Under the pieces are notes generated by a model. It was not told the origin of the DNA. It ran no database searches and worked only from the letters and a program-made list of their open reading frames with translations. 17,202 bases of DNA, taken from the NCBI GenBank assembly GCA_964512305.1, contig CAZEIW010000175.1, forward strand, positions 1 to 17,202, written 5' to 3'. Below are positions 14,335-17,202 of the stretch, piece after piece; positions within the stretch are counted from its first letter, which is position 1; each line of letters opens with the position of its first letter. A program made the translations under genes and the position numbers. This DNA comes from CAZEIW01 sp964512305. Its GTDB lineage: Bacteria > Pseudomonadota > Gammaproteobacteria > Burkholderiales > Burkholderiaceae_F.

Positions 14335-15666
14335 GTGGCCAAGCCATCGTCCGGTAAGTCCTTTACGGTCGGCGCCGGCGCGGGCTTCGCCGGCGATCGG
14401 ATCGAGCCGGCGGTGACGATGGCGCGCTCGGGCGAGGTCGACGCGATCGCGCTCGAATGCCTCGCGGAGCGAACGCTGGTCAACGCGATCCGCATGCGCG
14501 AGAGCGACCCTGAGGCCGGTTTCGACCCGCGACTGAAGCGCCGCTTCACGCCGCTGCTGCCCCACGTGGGGCCGGCCTGCCGTGTCGTGACGAATCTCGG
14601 TGCCGCCAATCCCGCGGCGGCGGGCCGCGCCGCCGCGCGGCTCGCGCGTGAGCTGGACTGCAGCCGGCTGCGGATCGCGTCGGTGATCGGCGACGACGTG
14701 CTGGACCGCATCGGCGAGGTCGAGTGGACGCAGGCGACCGAGGGCGGCCGCTGGATCGGCGCCCACGCCTACCTCGGCCTCGAGCCGATCGCCGCAGCGC
14801 TGGAGGACGGCGCCCATGTCGTGATCACCGGCCGCGTCGCCGACTCTTCGCTGGTCGCGGCCGCGCCGGTGCAGGCGCTCGGCGCGAGGGGCGACGCGTT
14901 CGCCGCCGCGATGACGATCGGGCATCTGCTCGAGTGCGGCGGCCAGCTTTCCGGCGGCAACCTGAGCGAGCCGAACCTCGCCGATCTGTCGGCGCAGGAG
15001 CTCGCCGGCCTGGGTTACCCGGTCGCCGATATCGCGGCCGATGGAACTTCCACCATACGCCTGCTGGAGGGGCAGCCGGGCCGCCTCGACACCGTTGCAT
15101 GCGCGCTGCAGCTGCTCTACGAGGTGCATGACCCGCGTCAGTACGCGACGCCCGACGCGGTGCTCGACTTCACCGACGTCCGCTTCGAGCAGCTGGGGCC
15201 GAACCGGATCCGTCTGGAGGGCGCGCGCGCCTCGCCGCGGCCGGACCGGCTGAAGGTGATCGGCTTTCTTGCACGCCGCGGCGTCATCGCCGACGTCGAG
15301 ATCGCATACGCGGGCACGGGCGCGCTGGGGCGCGCGCGGCTGGCGGCCGACGTGCTGCGAATCAGGCTGGAGCGGGTGCTCGGCATCGCCGATTTCGTGG
15401 TCGACCTGGTCGGCGTCGATTCGGTGCTCGGCGCGGGCTCGCTGCCGCTCGCGGGCGATCCGCCGGAGCTGCGCGTGCACCTGTCGGCGCGCTGCGACGA
15501 CGGCGAACTGGCGCAAGCGATCGAGGACGAGGTCTATGCGCTGACGCTCTCGGGTCCCGCCGGGGGCGGCAGCGTGCGCAGCGAGCGGCGCGCCCGGGTC
15601 GAGACGGTGACGGGCTTCCTGGCGCGCGACCGCGTACCCACCCGCATCGAATGGGCGCAGCGATGA
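14335..15666 (+). CDS. AtuA-family protein, large part (DUF1446; acyclic terpene utilisation type)
   Basis: A 443-residue member of the DUF1446/AtuA family, named after the acyclic terpene utilisation cluster of Pseudomonas. Its biochemical activity is, to my knowledge, not established. Conserved blocks are GAGAGFAGDRIEPA (13-26), ECLAERTL (41-48), TNLGAANP (86-93), VITGRVAD (163-170) and GHLLECGGQLSGGN (196-209). The start is a GTG 4 bases after livF, with no strong ribosome site, suggesting coupling. Many AtuA proteins are near 600 residues and include a small C-terminal domain; here that domain is a separate overlapping gene. The link to acyl-CoA and BKACE enzymes fits catabolism of a branched or terpenoid acid, but this is inference from context only. 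Confidence 0.88.
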   Translation: MAKPSSGKSFTVGAGAGFAGDRIEPAVTMARSGEVDAIALECLAERTLVNAIRMRESDPEAGFDPRLKRRFTPLLPHVGPACRVVTNLGAANPAAAGRAAARLARELDCSRLRIASVIGDDVLDRIGEVEWTQATEGGRWIGAHAYLGLEPIAAALEDGAHVVITGRVADSSLVAAAPVQALGARGDAFAAAMTIGHLLECGGQLSGGNLSEPNLADLSAQELAGLGYPVADIAADGTSTIRLLEGQPGRLDTVACALQLLYEVHDPRQYATPDAVLDFTDVRFEQLGPNRIRLEGARASPRPDRLKVIGFLARRGVIADVEIAYAGTGALGRARLAADVLRIRLERVLGIADFVVDLVGVDSVLGAGSLPLAGDPPELRVHLSARCDDGELAQAIEDEVYALTLSGPAGGGSVRSERRARVETVTGFLARDRVPTRIEWAQR

Positions 15667-15980
15667 GGGTCGGCGATCTCGCGAGCGGCCGCGCCGGCGA
15701 CAAGGGCGACGTGCTCGACCTGACGCTGGTGGCGCGGGATGCGGAAGCCTACGCGACGCTCTGCCGCGCGCTGACGGGGGAGAGGGCGGCGCGCCTGCTC
15801 AACCGGGTGGTGCCTGGCGAGGTGGTCCGTTACGAGCTGCCGGGGCTGCGCGCGCTGAAGTTCGTCGCGCCGACCGCGCTGCCGGGGGGTGTCCACGCTT
15901 CGCTTCGTGCGGGACTGCACTGGCAGAAGGCCGCGATCTGGCTCCTGCTCGACTGCGAGCTGTCGGAGCCGGAAGACTGA
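15663..15980 (+). CDS. AtuA C-terminal-domain protein (stand-alone, ferredoxin-like fold)
   Basis: A 105-residue protein equivalent to the C-terminal domain of full-length AtuA proteins. The hallmark RAGDKGDVLDLTLVARD spans residues 11-27 and matches the RSGDKG-N/D motif of this domain. The C-terminal KFVAPTALPGGVHASLR precedes a hydrophobic end (AAIWLLLDCEL). The start at 15663 is in an ATGA overlap with the large AtuA gene; an ATG at 15651 would add four residues and overlap more. The overlap implies the two chains assemble together. Function is unknown; it is presumably a structural or regulatory lobe of the same enzyme. Confidence 0.82.
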   Translation: MRVGDLASGRAGDKGDVLDLTLVARDAEAYATLCRALTGERAARLLNRVVPGEVVRYELPGLRALKFVAPTALPGGVHASLRAGLHWQKAAIWLLLDCELSEPED

Positions 15981-15991
15981 ACGACGTTTCG

Positions 15992-15996
15992 AGGAG
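15992..15996 (+). promoter_or_regulatory. Ribosome binding site fixing the BKACE start
   Basis: AGGAG within GAGGAGA lies six bases before the ATG at 16003. The open frame extends further upstream through the AtuA C-terminal gene, so this site decides the start and gives MAKRRKVIITCAVTGA, the normal BKACE opening. Confidence 0.75.
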
Positions 15997-16002
15997 ACCA
16001 TC

Positions 16003-16935
16003 ATGGCAAAGCGCCGCAAGGTCATCATCACCTGCGCCGTCACCGGCGCGATCCACACGCCGTCGATGTCGCCGTATCTGCCGGTCACCGCCGACGAGAT
16101 CGCGGCGGCCGCGCTCGGCGCGGCCGATGCGGGCGCCGCGATCGTGCATCTGCACGCTCGCGACCCCAGGGACGGCCGGCCGTCGCAGGAGCCCGAGCTC
16201 TTCACGCCCTTCCTGAAAAAAATCAAGGCGGCGTCGAACGTCGTGATCAACCTGACGACCGGCGGCGCGCCCACGATGCTGGTGCAGGAGCGCGTGCGGC
16301 CCGCGCTGCAGTTCAAGCCCGAGGTGGCGTCGCTCAACATGGGCTCGATGAACTTCGGCCTGTACGAGATGCTCCAGCGCAACAAGGAATTCAAGTTCGA
16401 TTGGGAGCGGCCCTATCTCGAGGGCAGCTGGGACCGGATCTTCCGCAATACCTTCGCCGACATCGCCTTCATCCTGGAGTCGTGCAGCAACAACGGTACG
16501 CGCTTCGAGATCGAGTGCTACGACATCAGTCACCTGTACACCGCGGCGCATTTCCTCGAGCGGGGGCTGGTCAGGCCGCCGCTGTTCATCCAGTCGGTGT
16601 TCGGGTTGCGCGGCGGGATCGGCCCGCATCCGGAAGACGTGCTGCACATGCGCCGCACGGCCGACCGGCTGTTCGGGAACGACTACGTGTGGTCGGTGCT
16701 GGGGGCGGGCCGCAACCAGATGGCGGTTGCGACGCTGTCGGCCGCGATGGGAGGCAATGTCCGGGTCGGTCTGGAGGATTCGCTGTGGGACGGGCCGGGC
16801 ACGCTGGCCCGCACCAACGCGGCCCAGGTCGGGCGCATTCGCACCATCCTGGAGGCGCTGTCGCTCGAGGTCGCGACGCCTGACGATGCGCGCGAGATCC
16901 TGCAGTTGAAGGGCGGCAACCAGGTCGCGATCTGA
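16003..16935 (+). CDS. BKACE family enzyme (beta-keto acid cleavage; DUF849/Kce-like)
   Basis: A metal-dependent TIM-barrel enzyme of 310 residues. BKACE proteins condense a beta-keto acid with acetyl-CoA and cleave it to acetoacetate and a new acyl-CoA; Kce (3-keto-5-aminohexanoate cleavage) from lysine fermentation is the prototype. The zinc site is visible: H49 and H51 in VHLHARD, and E258 followed by D259 in RVGLEDSLW, matching His46, His48, Glu230 and Asp231 of Kce. Other family blocks are the ITCAVTGAIHTPSMSPYLP opening (9-27), INLTTGG (82-88), SLNMGSMNFG (110-119) and GIGPHPED (205-212). All catalytic ligands are present. The substrate side chain is set by residues I cannot assign reliably, so carnitine-type, amino-type or hydrophobic keto acids are all open. 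Confidence 0.93.
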   Translation: MAKRRKVIITCAVTGAIHTPSMSPYLPVTADEIAAAALGAADAGAAIVHLHARDPRDGRPSQEPELFTPFLKKIKAASNVVINLTTGGAPTMLVQERVRPALQFKPEVASLNMGSMNFGLYEMLQRNKEFKFDWERPYLEGSWDRIFRNTFADIAFILESCSNNGTRFEIECYDISHLYTAAHFLERGLVRPPLFIQSVFGLRGGIGPHPEDVLHMRRTADRLFGNDYVWSVLGAGRNQMAVATLSAAMGGNVRVGLEDSLWDGPGTLARTNAAQVGRIRTILEALSLEVATPDDAREILQLKGGNQVAI

Positions 16936-16961
16936 TCCCCGGGATTGGGGCGGGAAGAATC

Positions 16962-16967
16962 GAGGAG
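16962..16967 (+). promoter_or_regulatory. Ribosome binding site of the B12-binding subunit gene
   Basis: GAGGAG, eight bases before the ATG at 16976, in the 40-base gap after the BKACE gene. No hairpin-plus-T terminator is visible in that gap, so the gene is likely in the same transcript. Confidence 0.7.
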
Positions 16968-16975
16968 TTGGAACG

Positions 16976-17202
16976 ATGAGCGAGCAAGTCGAAACGATTC
17001 GCGTGCTGATCGCCAAGGTCGGGCTGGACGGCCACGACCGCGGCGTCAAGGTCGTCGCGCGCTGTCTTCGCGACGCCGGCATGGACGTCATCTACACGGG
17101 TCTGCACCGGTCGCCCGAGGAGGTCGTCGACGCGGCGGTGCAGGAGGACGTCGACATCCTCGGCATCAGCCTGCTGTCCGGCGCCCACATGACGGTGTTT
17201 CC
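16976..17202 (+). CDS. Cobalamin-binding subunit of a B12-dependent acyl-CoA mutase (partial, cut by window end)
   Basis: Only the first 75 residues are present; the frame is open to the window edge. The sequence opens with IRVLIAKVGLDGHDRG (8-23), giving the D18-x-H20-x-x-G23 motif in which His replaces the lower cobalt ligand. GISLLSGAH (63-71) is the second cobalamin-contact block. There is no catalytic barrel before this domain, so it is the small-subunit type found in isobutyryl-CoA, 2-hydroxyisobutyryl-CoA and archaeal-type methylmalonyl-CoA mutases, usually about 135-150 residues. The large subunit should be encoded elsewhere, probably just downstream. It would rearrange a carbon skeleton late in the pathway. 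Which mutase it is cannot be decided from this domain. Confidence 0.88.
   Translation, partial: MSEQVETIRVLIAKVGLDGHDRGVKVVARCLRDAGMDVIYTGLHRSPEEVVDAAVQEDVDILGISLLSGAHMTVF

Overview
The window is about 17.2 kb of dense, high-GC DNA (roughly two thirds G+C by eye). All 17 recognisable protein genes lie on the + strand and most neighbours overlap by 1-4 bases. Codon use favours G/C in third positions. The ABC-transporter-rich acyl-CoA gene content, the Ala-rich Sec signal peptide ending AHA-Q and a G/C-rich palindromic repeat fit a metabolically versatile proteobacterium. A betaproteobacterium (Burkholderiales-like) is my best guess, but nothing in the window proves it. There are no rRNA, tRNA, CRISPR, transposase or phage genes.

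Layout. (1) 40-957: a GntR/FCD regulator that starts the gene chain. (2) 954-4762: a HyuA/HyuB pair of the ATP-dependent hydantoinase/oxoprolinase/ketone-carboxylase superfamily. (3) 4759-9451: an acyl-CoA module made of an acyl-CoA dehydrogenase, an enoyl-CoA hydratase/isomerase-fold protein, a class III CoA-transferase, a thiolase-fold protein without the usual nucleophilic cysteine, and a DUF35 zinc-ribbon/OB-fold partner. (4) 9529-14330: a complete branched-chain-amino-acid-type (HAAT) ABC importer: binding protein, two permeases, two ATPases. A 106-nt near-perfect palindrome (43-bp arms) separates the binding protein from the first permease. (5) 14335-15980: an AtuA-family protein split into a large ORF and a small AtuA C-terminal-domain ORF. 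(6) 16003-16935: a BKACE (beta-keto acid cleavage) enzyme. (7) 16976 to the window end: the start of a stand-alone cobalamin-binding subunit of a B12-dependent acyl-CoA mutase, cut off by the window edge.

How the genes could work together (inference). The cluster reads as an inducible catabolic island. A small carboxylate, amide or ketone is imported by the ABC system and attacked with ATP by HyuAB. It is then activated by the CoA-transferase, desaturated and hydrated, cleaved by the thiolase-fold/DUF35 pair acting as a retro-aldolase, and finished by BKACE and a B12 mutase feeding central metabolism. The individual families are well known. The substrate and the combination are not something I recognise as a described pathway, and this is the best candidate for new biology here. 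A specific hypothesis is that HyuAB carboxylates a ketone to a beta-keto acid that BKACE then cleaves with acetyl-CoA.
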